Origin: CAZKVJ01 sp964556225
GTDB taxonomy: Bacteria; Actinomycetota; Acidimicrobiia; Acidimicrobiales; Ilumatobacteraceae
Length of the DNA: 12,391 bases
Direction: 5' to 3'
NCBI GenBank assembly: GCA_964556225.1
Contig: CAZKVJ010000039.1
Coordinates: 1-12,391 of the forward strand
Of this stretch, positions 1-7,384 are shown in pieces; positions within the stretch are counted from its first letter, which is position 1, and each line of letters opens with the position of its first letter. The notes beneath the pieces were generated by a model. The model had not been told where the DNA came from, did no database searches, and worked only from the letters and a program-made list of their open reading frames with translations. A program made the translations under genes and the position numbers.

Positions 1-452
<452 letters not shown>

Positions 453-462
453 CGGCGTGGGC

Positions 463-490
463 CTCCCGTCAATCGAGATCATGACGGGAG
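463..490 (-). promoter_or_regulatory. Leader hairpin covering the pyrG ribosome binding site
   Basis: A perfect 9-bp inverted repeat (arms 463-471 and 482-490, loop of 10 bases) lies in the recN-pyrG gap. On the minus strand it reads CTCCCGTCA, loop, TGACGGGAG, and its second arm contains five of the six bases of the pyrG Shine-Dalgarno GGGAGG (467-462). If formed in the mRNA it would block ribosome access. pyrG expression in some Firmicutes is CTP-controlled through its leader, but by a terminator mechanism not visible here. Regulation is my inference; a 9-bp repeat can occur by chance in GC-rich DNA. Confidence 0.4.
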
Positions 491-493
491 CAC

Positions 494-499
494 AGCATA
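494..499 (-). promoter_or_regulatory. Possible -10 element for pyrG (TATGCT)
   Basis: TATGCT on the minus strand fits the actinobacterial TANNNT -10 pattern. It lies upstream of the pyrG start so that transcription would begin near base 487, giving a leader of about 35 bases. I see no convincing -35 box at 16-18 bases spacing. This AT-rich patch stands out from the GC-rich surroundings, but the call rests on a hexamer only. Confidence 0.35.
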
Positions 500-528
500 C
501 CCCGGACGGCGACCGATCCGGGCGACCC

Positions 529-2136
529 TCAGGCGCGGCCGGACAGCAGCTCGACGGCGTGCCGGCGCGCCGAGGCGCTGTCGGGCCGTCCGGACAGCAT
601 CCGGGCCAGCTCGTCGACCCGTTCGGCGCCGTCCACCCGCTTGGCCTGTGCGCGGGTGGACTCGCCCTCCACGCTCTTGCTCACAGTGATCTGGGTGCCG
701 GCTGCGGCCGCCACCTGCGGGAGGTGGGTGACGACCAGCACCTGGTGGCGCTCGGCGACCCGGGCGAGCGCAGCGGCCACGGCGACGGCCGCTGCGCCGC
801 CGATGCCTGCGTCGACCTCGTCGAACAGCAGCGTGTCCGGTGCCTCGGTGAGGACGAGGCGCAGGGCCAGCATCGTCCGGGCCAGCTCGCCTCCCGATGC
901 GACCTTGGCGAGCGGCAGCGGCGCCGTGCCCGGGTTGGCAGCCAGCAGGAACCGGACGTCGTCACCGGGTCCCGGGTCGTCGGCACCGGAACCCACCTGG
1001 ACCTCGACCACCGCCCGAGGCATCGCCAGCTCGGCGAGGTGGGCCTGCACCGCCGCCGCCAGCGCGGGCGCGCCCCGGCGGCGCTCCCGGCCCACGGCGG
1101 ACGCTGCCGCCCGCTCGGCCTCCACCGCCGCCGCCCGTTCGGTGTCGAGCCGGCTGGCGCGCTCCTCGAAGGACTCGAGGCCGGCGAGGCGCTCCGCCGC
1201 CTCGGCCTGGTACGCCAGCACGTCAGCCAGGGTGTCGCCGTACTTGCGGCGCAGCTCGTGGAGCAGCTGACGCCGGGCGCGCACCTCGGCCAGCCGCTGG
1301 GGGTCTTCGTCGATCGCCTCGGCCGCGGCCCGCAGCTCGGCGGCGGCGTCCGCCAGCTCGGCGGCCAGCCCGTGCACGCGCGCCGCCACGGAGGCGAACG
1401 GCGCCCGACCGTCGAGCGCTCGCAGCGCCGCGCCCACGGCGTCGAGAGCCGCCACAGGGTCGTCGCCCCGCTCGTCGCCGACGAGCGCAGCCAGCGCCCG
1501 GGCCGCAGCGTCACGGTGCGCGGCGGCGTCGGCGAGCACGTCTTCGAGTGCCTCCAGCGTGACGTCCTCGTCGGGACCCTCGACCGCGGCTGCCGCCAGC
1601 TCGTCGACCTGGAACCGGAGCAGGTCGATCTCGCGAGCCCTCGCCCGGGCATCGCCTCCGAGCGCCGCCAGCGCGGCGTCGATCTCGGTGAGGTGCGCCC
1701 GGGCCTCCCGCAGCGGTGTGAGGTCGACGCCGGCGAACCGATCGAGGGCGTCGCGCTGGGCGGCCGTGGTCAGCAGGCTCTGGTGGGCGTGCTGACCGTG
1801 CAGGTCGACGAGGCGGGCGCCGTGCTCGGCCAGCGTCGCGACGGTGGCCAGACGGCCGTTGACGTACGCCCGCGAGCGGCCCTCCACCGGCACCACCCTC
1901 GCCAGCACGATCTCCTCGTCGTCGCCGGCCACGAAGCGGCCCTCCACCCGCGCCTCGGCGGCACCGGCGCGGACCATCGCCGGGTCGGCCCGCTCGCCCA
2001 CAAGGAGCTCGATCGCCTCGACCAGCATCGTCTTGCCGGCGCCCGTCTCGCCCGTGACCGCGGTGAGCCCCGGGCCGAGCACCAGCTCGGCCCGCTCGAT
2101 CACGCCCAGGTTCTCGATGTGCAGCTCGGTGAGCAT
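529..2136 (-). CDS. recN: DNA repair protein RecN (SMC-like ATPase)
   Basis: RecN is an SMC-family ATPase that acts at DNA double-strand breaks in recombinational repair. The 535-residue protein has the full architecture: Walker A GETGAGKT (29-36), the RecN-typical DLHGQHAHQSLL segment (111-122), a long Ala/Glu/Arg-rich coiled-coil middle (about 140-370), the ABC signature ASGGELART (413-421) and Walker B LLFDEVDAGIGG (436-447), followed by the VVTHLPQVA switch region (468-476). The length is close to E. coli RecN (553 residues). The ATG at 2136 begins MLTELHIENLGVI, the conserved N terminus; the frame is open further upstream, but that extension overlaps nadK and is not conserved. Only two bases separate it from the nadK stop and no strong Shine-Dalgarno is present, so translation is probably coupled to nadK. 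Nothing in the key motifs is missing. Confidence 0.97.
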   Translation of the reverse strand: MLTELHIENLGVIERAELVLGPGLTAVTGETGAGKTMLVEAIELLVGERADPAMVRAGAAEARVEGRFVAGDDEEIVLARVVPVEGRSRAYVNGRLATVATLAEHGARLVDLHGQHAHQSLLTTAAQRDALDRFAGVDLTPLREARAHLTEIDAALAALGGDARARAREIDLLRFQVDELAAAAVEGPDEDVTLEALEDVLADAAAHRDAAARALAALVGDERGDDPVAALDAVGAALRALDGRAPFASVAARVHGLAAELADAAAELRAAAEAIDEDPQRLAEVRARRQLLHELRRKYGDTLADVLAYQAEAAERLAGLESFEERASRLDTERAAAVEAERAAASAVGRERRRGAPALAAAVQAHLAELAMPRAVVEVQVGSGADDPGPGDDVRFLLAANPGTAPLPLAKVASGGELARTMLALRLVLTEAPDTLLFDEVDAGIGGAAAVAVAAALARVAERHQVLVVTHLPQVAAAAGTQITVSKSVEGESTRAQAKRVDGAERVDELARMLSGRPDSASARRHAVELLSGRA

Positions 2137-2138
2137 CG

Positions 2139-3014
2139 CTAGCGGTCGCTCAGGCCGAACTTGGCCTTCAGGATCTGGTGGAACCGGTGCGGTCCGAAGC
2201 GCACGAAGCGGGCGACGGCCTGCGCCGGCTGGCACGACACCACGTCGCCCTCCGCCAGCGTGCCGACCCGCTGGCCGTCGACGGCGAGGTCGACCGGGCG
2301 GTGACCGAGCACCTCGACCTCGACCGGCTCGTCGGGATCGAGCACCAGCGACCGGTCGAACAGCATGTGCGGTGAGACCGGGGTGAGCAGCAGGGCGCGA
2401 TGCGCCGGGGACACCACCGGCCCCCGAGCCGACAGCGAATAGGCGGTCGACCCGGTCGGGGTGGCCACGATGAACCCGTCGGCGGCGTACGAGGTGAACG
2501 GGGCGCCGTCGATGCGCACCAGCAGGCGCACGGTGTGGCCGGACTCGCGCTTTTCCAGCACCGCCTCGTTCAGCGCCCGCCACGGGCCCTCGGTACCCGA
2601 GTCGCCGCTGCGGCGCAGCGCCACGTCGAGCATCATCCGCTCCTCGATGCGCACGGCCGCCCGGGCCGGGTCGCTCGGTGGGGCGAACCACCGCTCGAGC
2701 GCGGCCTCGAGACCGTTGGGTTCGACCTCGGTCAGGTAGCCCAGGTAGCCGACGTTGACCCCGATCACCGGCACCGACGCCCCGTCGAGGACCTGCACGG
2801 TGCGCAGCATCGTGCCGTCACCGCCCAGGCTGAGCGCCAGCTCGGCGTCGGACGGAGGGCGCTCGGCGGCCAGCTCGCCGAGGTCGAGCGCCCTGGCATC
2901 ATCAGGCGCCATCCAGGGGACGTGACCGTGACGGCGCAGCCAGGTCGCCGCGGTCTGCGCCAGGATCCCCGCTTCGACCCGTTCGTGGTGGGCCACGATC
3001 AGCACGTTCGCCAT
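2139..3014 (-). CDS. nadK: NAD kinase
   Basis: NAD kinase phosphorylates NAD to NADP with ATP or polyphosphate and supplies the cell's NADP(H) pool. The 291-residue protein shows the family motifs in order: LSLGGDGTMLRTV with the GGDGT loop (64-68), VNVGYLGYLTEV (87-98), the ALNEAVLEK segment with the Asn-Glu pair (149-150), and YAADGFIVATPTGSTAYSLS split over 176-194 (Asp179, Gly180, then the glycine/serine/threonine loop), followed by GPVVSP (198-203) and DGQRV (246-250). The length is usual for a bacterial enzyme. The ATG at 3014 gives MANVLIVAHH; AGGAGG overlapping the tlyA stop codon lies 12 bases upstream and supports this start over the open frame above it. It sits between tlyA and recN, as in mycobacteria (ppnK). 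Confidence 0.97.
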   Translation of the reverse strand: MANVLIVAHHERVEAGILAQTAATWLRRHGHVPWMAPDDARALDLGELAAERPPSDAELALSLGGDGTMLRTVQVLDGASVPVIGVNVGYLGYLTEVEPNGLEAALERWFAPPSDPARAAVRIEERMMLDVALRRSGDSGTEGPWRALNEAVLEKRESGHTVRLLVRIDGAPFTSYAADGFIVATPTGSTAYSLSARGPVVSPAHRALLLTPVSPHMLFDRSLVLDPDEPVEVEVLGHRPVDLAVDGQRVGTLAEGDVVSCQPAQAVARFVRFGPHRFHQILKAKFGLSDR

Positions 3015-3031
3015 GGCCGAGCCGTCGCCTC

Positions 3032-3772
3032 CTACGGGGTCGTCGCGTGCACCAGGAACTCGACGTTGCCGTCGCCTCCCGTGATCGGAGACGCTATCCA
3101 CCCGTGCACCGTCGCGCCGGCAGCGACGAGCGCGGCGGCCACCTCGGCCCGCACCCGCTCATGGATCGCGGGGTCGGTGATGACGCCACGGCCCTTCGAG
3201 ACCTCGACCCGGCCGGCTTCGAACTGCGGCTTCACCAGCAGGACCAGGTCCGCACCCGGCGTGCAGGCACCGACGAGCGCAGCAGCGACCAGCCGCAACG
3301 AGATGAACGACAAGTCGGCGACGACGAGCGGCACCGGACCGCCGATGTCGCCGGCGACCAGGTGACGGACGTTGTAGCCCTCGATCACCGTCACCCGCGG
3401 GTCCTCACGGATCCGAGGGTGGAGCTGGCCGTGGCCGACGTCGAGGGCCACCACCTGGGCGGCGCCCCGCTGGAGCAGGCAGTCGGTGAACCCGCCCGTG
3501 GACGCGCCGGCGTCGAGCGCCCGCCGTCCGGCCACGGTGACCGGGAACGCCTCGAGCGCGGCGTCGAGCTTGTCGCCCCCACGGCTCACGAAGCGCGGCG
3601 GTGGCCCCTCGACCACCACGGCGTCGCCGGGGCCGACGAGGCGAGCCGCCTTGTCGGCCGGGGCACCGTTCACCAGGACGCGCCTGGCGGCGATGAGCTC
3701 GACGGCGTCGGCGCGCGCCGAGGCGAGGCCACGGCGCACCAGCTCGGCATCGAGCCGCCGGCGGCGGCTCAC
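3032..3772 (-). CDS. tlyA: TlyA-family 16S/23S rRNA 2'-O-methyltransferase
   Basis: TlyA proteins methylate ribose 2'-oxygens of cytidines in 16S and 23S rRNA; in Mycobacterium tuberculosis loss of this activity gives capreomycin resistance. The 246-residue protein has an N-terminal S4 RNA-binding domain (about 1-60, with LDAELVRRGLASSRA-like spacing seen as LDAELVRRGLASARADA, 7-23) and an FtsJ-like SAM-dependent methyltransferase domain. Visible motifs are SRGGDKLDAAL (63-73), the SAM loop DAGASTGGFTD (87-97), VVADLSFISLR (150-160) and LLVKPQFEAG (178-187). Lys68, Asp153, Lys181 and Glu238 match the proposed K-D-K-E catalytic tetrad. The start is a GTG at 3772, four bases after the stop of the phasin-like gene; there is no Shine-Dalgarno, so coupling is likely. 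The older family name hemolysin refers to a side activity; the methyltransferase role is better supported. Confidence 0.95.
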   Translation of the reverse strand: MSRRRRLDAELVRRGLASARADAVELIAARRVLVNGAPADKAARLVGPGDAVVVEGPPPRFVSRGGDKLDAALEAFPVTVAGRRALDAGASTGGFTDCLLQRGAAQVVALDVGHGQLHPRIREDPRVTVIEGYNVRHLVAGDIGGPVPLVVADLSFISLRLVAAALVGACTPGADLVLLVKPQFEAGRVEVSKGRGVITDPAIHERVRAEVAAALVAAGATVHGWIASPITGGDGNVEFLVHATTP

Positions 3773-3776
3773 GCGA

Positions 3777-4223
3777 TCACGCCCGCGGCGCCGCCTTCTT
3801 CGTTGCGGCCTTCTTGGCCGGCGCCTTCTTCGCCGCAGCCCGCTTGGCCGGCGCCTTCTTGGCGGCGGTCTTCTTGGCGGCGGCCTTCTTGGCCGGCGCC
3901 TTCTTCGCCACCCGCTTGCGCGGCGCCGGCTCGCGCAGGCCGAGTCGGGCGGCCAGCTCCTCGACCAGACGCTCCAGCTCGTCGACCCGCCCGGCGAGGC
4001 GGTTCATCTGGCGGCCGACCTCGTCCTGCACACGCGAGACGATGTCCTCGGTGGTCTGGCGGCCGCGCTCGATCAGCTGCTGCACGGCGCGCTCGGCGTC
4101 CTTGCGGCGGACCTCGCCGGCCTTCGTCAGGTCGTTCACGAGGGCCTCGGCACGGGCCTGCGAGGTCTCGGTGAGCTCGGCGCCGGCGTCGATGAGACGC
4201 TTCAGGATGTCGTTGGGTGCCAT
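3777..4223 (-). CDS. Phasin-like coiled-coil protein with histone H1-like Lys/Ala/Pro tail
   Basis: This 148-residue protein has two parts. Residues 1-95 are predicted helical and rich in charged residues, with heptad-like patterns (for example QDEVGRQMNRLAGRVDELERL, split as QDEVGRQMNRL 66-76 and AGRVDELERL 77-86), resembling the helical part of phasin/PhaF-type granule-associated proteins. Residues 101-148 are a tail of repeated KKAPAKKAAAKK units, like histone H1 C-terminal domains and the tail of Pseudomonas PhaF. Such tails usually bind DNA or RNA without sequence specificity. The ATG at 4223 (MAPNDILKRL) is chosen because upstream sequence runs into the HAD gene; only a weak Shine-Dalgarno is seen. 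It occupies the slot of the small unknown gene between the HAD phosphatase and tlyA in mycobacteria. No PHA synthase is in the window, so a storage-granule role is unsupported; a nucleoid-associated or rRNA-binding role is equally possible. Confidence 0.85.
   Translation of the reverse strand: MAPNDILKRLIDAGAELTETSQARAEALVNDLTKAGEVRRKDAERAVQQLIERGRQTTEDIVSRVQDEVGRQMNRLAGRVDELERLVEELAARLGLREPAPRKRVAKKAPAKKAAAKKTAAKKAPAKRAAAKKAPAKKAATKKAAPRA
3783..3917. repeat. Imperfect short tandem repeats encoding the lysine-rich tail
   Basis: The DNA here is built from imperfect repeats of a 12-15 base unit related to GCCTTCTTGGCCGGC (plus strand). They encode the KKAPAKKAAAKK units at the C terminus of the phasin-like protein. 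The units differ at synonymous positions, so they are not a fresh expansion, but slippage could change tail length between strains. Confidence 0.75.
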
Positions 4224-4234
4224 GGGCACACAGG

Positions 4235-5059
4235 TTACCGGTCGGTAGCCACCGAGCCGACGCTCCCGTCGAGCAGCAGCGCCGCCACCCCGGCCAGGTC
4301 CGGCGCAACCAGGTCCGCCACGACGACCCCCGGCGCACCAGGCGCATCGGCCCCGCCCGGTCGGGTGACCCCACTCCACACGTGGGCGTAGCGGCAGCCG
4401 AGCTGGCGGGCGAAGCGGCCGTCGGTCGCCGGCCGGTCGCCGACCATGACCGCCCGGCGGACCGCCTCGACCCCGCCGAGCACCTCGCCGACGAGCTCGG
4501 CCATCGGCGCATGGGGCTTGCCCGCGACCACGGGCTCCACGCCCGACGCCACCCGAACGGCCGCCAGGATCGACCCACCACCAGGCGTCAGGCCCTCGGG
4601 CGTCGGGTACGTGGCATCGTCGTTCGTCCCGATCAGGCGGGCACCGGCCCGGACGGCATCCGACGCCCAGCGCAGCATCCCGTAGTCGAACGCTGGTGTG
4701 AACCCGACCAGCACGGCGCCGGCGGGACCGTCAGCCACCACCTCGACGCCCTGGCGCTCCAGTGCCTCGACGATCCCCGGACCGCCGCAGACCGCGGCAC
4801 GCTCCCCCGGCGCGACCAGGCGGGCCGCCGCCATCGCCGAGGTGACCACGTCGCCGGCGGCGGGCACCCCGATCGCGCCGAGTGCTGCCTCCTGCGCGGC
4901 CACCCGCGCAAAGGAGTTGTTGGTGACGAAGACCACCCGGTGGCCGGCCCGGCGCAGTGCGGCGATCGCCTCGACGCTGCCCGGGATGGGTCGCCCGGCG
5001 AGCCAGACGACGCCGTCGAGGTCGCACAGCACGGCCGGGGGGAGGGCAGCGTCGGACAT
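4235..5059 (-). CDS. HAD-superfamily (class IIA) phosphatase
   Basis: This 274-residue hydrolase belongs to the HAD IIA group (NagD/phosphoglycolate phosphatase-like). It has motif I DLDGVVW (13-19, nucleophile Asp13 and acid/base Asp15), motif II VTNNS (45-49), the IIA cap between motifs II and III (about 60-175), motif III Lys181 in AGKPHAP, and motif IV MVGDRPATD (205-213) with the Mg-binding aspartates. All catalytic residues are present. The mycobacterial neighbour in the same position (Rv1692) has been described as a glycerol-3-phosphate phosphatase, so that substrate is a reasonable guess, not shown here. The ATG at 5059 is preferred: it lies just before the motif I strand, with AGGAT about ten bases upstream. 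An in-frame ATG ten codons earlier would nearly meet the divergent gene. It is the first gene of the cluster and its stop is 11 bases before the phasin-like gene. Confidence 0.93.
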   Translation of the reverse strand: MSDAALPPAVLCDLDGVVWLAGRPIPGSVEAIAALRRAGHRVVFVTNNSFARVAAQEAALGAIGVPAAGDVVTSAMAAARLVAPGERAAVCGGPGIVEALERQGVEVVADGPAGAVLVGFTPAFDYGMLRWASDAVRAGARLIGTNDDATYPTPEGLTPGGGSILAAVRVASGVEPVVAGKPHAPMAELVGEVLGGVEAVRRAVMVGDRPATDGRFARQLGCRYAHVWSGVTRPGGADAPGAPGVVVADLVAPDLAGVAALLLDGSVGSVATDR

Positions 5060-5072
5060 TGCCTGGTGATCC

Positions 5073-5088
5073 TGGCAGAGCGCTGCCA
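5073..5088. promoter_or_regulatory. Palindrome in the divergent HAD/DUF1015 promoter region
   Basis: TGGCAGAGCGCTGCCA is a 6-bp inverted repeat with a 4-base spacer. It occupies the middle of the 39-base gap between the divergent HAD and DUF1015 genes, 13 bases from the former start and 10 from the latter. Its size and position suit a dimeric repressor site acting on both genes, but no cognate regulator lies in the window and a chance GC-rich palindrome is possible. Confidence 0.35.
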
Positions 5089-5098
5089 TCCTGTGCAG

Positions 5099-6292
5099 GT
5101 GCCACGCTTCGAACCGTTCCGAGCCCTGCGCTACTCGCCGTCGGTTGCCCTCGATCAGGTGGCGGCGCCGCCCTACGACGTCCTGAGCGACGCCGACGTC
5201 GACGCATTCGCCACTCGCCACCCCCGGAACATCGTGCTGGTCGACGTCCCTCGCGAGGCCGACGGTGCCGGGCGCTACGACCTCGCCGCCCGCCGGCTCG
5301 ACGGCTGGAGGGCCGACGGCACCCTGGTCCTCGACGACACCCCCAGCTTCACCCTCTACCGGATGCGGTTCACCGACGACGCGGGTCGCGCTCGCGAGAC
5401 GGTCGGCGTGATCGGTGGGCTGGAGGTGGTCGACGAGGGCGCGCCAGGCGTGCTCCCCCACGAGCGCACCACACCCAAGGCGAAGTCGGACCGCCTCGAG
5501 CTCACCCGCGCCACGCGCACGAACCTGTCACCGGTGTGGGGGCTGTCCCTCGCCACCGGTCTGACCGAGCTGCTCGCACCACCGGCGGAACCCGTGGGCC
5601 GGGTGGTCGACGAGGAAGGCGTCGAGCACGTCGTCGAGCGGGTGAGCGATCCGGCCCGGGTGTCGGCGATCTCCGCCGCCATCGGCGCCCAGCCGGTGGT
5701 CATCGCCGACGGCCACCACCGCTACGCCATCAGCCGCACCTACCGCGACGAGGTGCGCTCGGCCACGTCCGCCACGGACACGCCGGCCGAGCTGACGATG
5801 ACCTACGTCGCCGAGCTGGTCGCCGAGCAGCTGTCCGTCGAGGCGATCCACCGGCTGTTCACCGGGATCAGCCCCGACGAGCTGCTCGACGCCCTCTCCC
5901 GCTCGTTCGACACGATGTCGACGGGCCCCGTCGGCCCGACGACGCTGACGGAGATGGCGAGCCGGGGCACGCTGTGCCTCGTGCGTCCCGACGGCACCGG
6001 CGTGCTGCTCCGGCCCCGGCCAGCCGCGTTCGCCGGGGTGCGCGACCTCGACAGCGCCCGCCTCGAGCACGCGCTCGCGCACGTCGAGCACACCGTCGCC
6101 TACCAGCACGGCGTCGGCCACGTCGTGGACGCCGTGACCTCCGGCACCGCCACCGCCGGCGTCCTCATCCGGCCGGTGAGCGTCGCCGAGATCCGCCGCA
6201 CCGCCGACGAGGGACTCCTCATGCCACCCAAGTCGACGTTCTTCACGCCCAAGCTGCGCACCGGCGTGGTCCTGCGCCCCCTCACCGCCTGA
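5099..6292 (+). CDS. DUF1015 family protein (function unknown)
   Basis: This 397-residue protein is a full-length member of the DUF1015 family, whose biochemical function I do not know. Recognisable family signatures are the N-terminal PRFEPFRALRY (2-12), APPYDVLS (23-30), LPHERTTPKAKSD (119-131), the central VIADGHHRYAISRTY (201-215), and the C-terminal MPPKSTFFTPKLRTG (375-389). These conserved His, Arg, Lys and Asp residues look like an active or ligand site. The GTG at 5099 is chosen because family members begin with a short Met-Pro/Ala-Arg-Phe sequence; a tandem GTG two codons earlier is possible. No Shine-Dalgarno is visible, so a leaderless or near-leaderless transcript is plausible. 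It is the only plus-strand gene: it diverges from the HAD phosphatase gene and converges on korB. There is no membrane segment or signal peptide. Confidence 0.92.
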   Translation: MPRFEPFRALRYSPSVALDQVAAPPYDVLSDADVDAFATRHPRNIVLVDVPREADGAGRYDLAARRLDGWRADGTLVLDDTPSFTLYRMRFTDDAGRARETVGVIGGLEVVDEGAPGVLPHERTTPKAKSDRLELTRATRTNLSPVWGLSLATGLTELLAPPAEPVGRVVDEEGVEHVVERVSDPARVSAISAAIGAQPVVIADGHHRYAISRTYRDEVRSATSATDTPAELTMTYVAELVAEQLSVEAIHRLFTGISPDELLDALSRSFDTMSTGPVGPTTLTEMASRGTLCLVRPDGTGVLLRPRPAAFAGVRDLDSARLEHALAHVEHTVAYQHGVGHVVDAVTSGTATAGVLIRPVSVAEIRRTADEGLLMPPKSTFFTPKLRTGVVLRPLTA

Positions 6293-6345
6293 CCCCACCA
6301 CCCGTTCTCTCGCTGCCTCTCTCTCTCGAACGGGAAGGGGTGGGC
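6293..6345. terminator. Inverted repeat between convergent genes, possible bidirectional terminator
   Basis: Seven perfect pairs (6301-6307 CCCGTTC with 6328-6334 GAACGGG) are extended by a further six pairs (6294-6299 with 6339-6344) beyond a small internal loop. The loop is a 20-base pyrimidine tract of CT repeats. The repeat begins directly after the DUF1015 stop codon and lies 16 bases from the korB stop, where a terminator serving both strands is expected. No U-tract follows on either strand, so it would be a non-canonical terminator. Confidence 0.5.
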
Positions 6346-6360
6346 GAGGAGGAGGGGGCG

Positions 6361-7383
6361 TCAGCTGACGGTCCAGGTGCCGGCCGAGCGGAGCAGCGCA
6401 GAGAGGTCGCCGGGACCCTTCTTGGCCAGGGCCTGATCGACCTGCTCACCTACCAGCGACGCGTAGTCGGGTCGGTCAACGCAGCGGAAGATCCCGAACG
6501 GCGTCGGCGAGTGGTCGTCGTGGGACAGCCGGGCCAGGGCGAACGCCAGGCTCGGGTCGTCGCGGTGCGCGTCGTGAACCAGCAGCGCGTCCTCGCCGAC
6601 GTCGGCGACCTCGACCATGCGGAGCTGGCCGTCGCTGCCCATCACGACGCCACGGTGCCCGTCGGCGCCGAAGCGCACGGGCTCGCCGTGACGCAGGTCG
6701 ATGAGATGCTCGGTGCGGGCCTCCCGGCCCGTGACCTCGTCGTAGGCACCGTCGTTGAACACGTTGCAGTTCTGGTAGATCTCCACGAACGACGCCCCGC
6801 GGTGGGCGTGGGCGGCGCGGAAGACCTCCATCATGTGCTTGCGGTCGAGGTCGTGGGTCCGGGCGACGAACGTGGCCTCGGCGCCGAGGGCGACCGCGAG
6901 CGGGTTGAACGGGTGGTCGACGTTGCCGAACGGCGTGCTCTTGGTGACCTTTCCGAGCTCCGACGTCGGTGAGTACTGGCCCTTCGTGAGCCCGTAGATC
7001 CGGTTGTTGAACAGCAGGATCGTCAGGTTCACGTTGCGCCGCAGCGCGTGGATCAGGTGGTTGCCGCCGATGGACAGCGCGTCGCCGTCACCGGTGACCA
7101 CCCACACGTGGAGGTCCGGGCGCGACACCGCGATCCCGGTGGCGATGGCGGGCGCCCGGCCGTGGATGCTGTGCACCCCGTAGGTGTTCATGTAGTACGG
7201 GAACCGGCTCGAGCAGCCGATGCCCGACACGAACACGGTGTTCTCCGGCGCCACGCCGAGCTCGGGCATCAGCATCTGCACGGCCTGCAGGATCCCGTAG
7301 TCGCCGCACCCGGGGCACCAGCGGACCTCCTGGTCGCTGGTCCAGTCCTTCTTCGTCGTCATCGTGACCAAGGTGTCGGTCAT
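6361..7383 (-). CDS. korB: 2-oxoacid (2-oxoglutarate):ferredoxin oxidoreductase, beta subunit
   Basis: This subunit carries thiamine diphosphate and a [4Fe-4S] cluster. With the alpha subunit it decarboxylates a 2-oxoacid to acyl-CoA while reducing ferredoxin. The 340-residue protein has WCPGCGDYG (22-30), with cluster ligands Cys23 and Cys26, then Cys57 (SGIGCSSRFPYY) and Cys206 (YQNCNVFND). The ThDP motif starts at GDGDALSIGG (98-107) and ends at FNN (125-127). The HSIHGRA and IYGLTKGQYSPTS segments are typical of the KorB group, and mycobacterial KorB is a 2-oxoglutarate enzyme, but substrate is inferred by similarity. The ATG at 7383 is one base after the korA stop (TGAGATG), a clear translational coupling; a second in-frame ATG seven codons later is an alternative. 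No ferredoxin gene is nearby. Confidence 0.95.
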   Translation of the reverse strand: MTDTLVTMTTKKDWTSDQEVRWCPGCGDYGILQAVQMLMPELGVAPENTVFVSGIGCSSRFPYYMNTYGVHSIHGRAPAIATGIAVSRPDLHVWVVTGDGDALSIGGNHLIHALRRNVNLTILLFNNRIYGLTKGQYSPTSELGKVTKSTPFGNVDHPFNPLAVALGAEATFVARTHDLDRKHMMEVFRAAHAHRGASFVEIYQNCNVFNDGAYDEVTGREARTEHLIDLRHGEPVRFGADGHRGVVMGSDGQLRMVEVADVGEDALLVHDAHRDDPSLAFALARLSHDDHSPTPFGIFRCVDRPDYASLVGEQVDQALAKKGPGDLSALLRSAGTWTVS

Positions 7384-7384
7384 C

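Noticed and set aside
583..604. Inverted repeat GCTGTC/GACAGC near the 3' end of recN
   Set aside because: It lies in conserved coding sequence, is only 6 bp, and is within chance expectation for this composition.
4957..6972. Open frame of 671 codons on the plus strand spanning DUF1015 and the end of korB
   Set aside because: It is the wrong frame of DUF1015, very Arg-rich, and runs into the antisense of korB.
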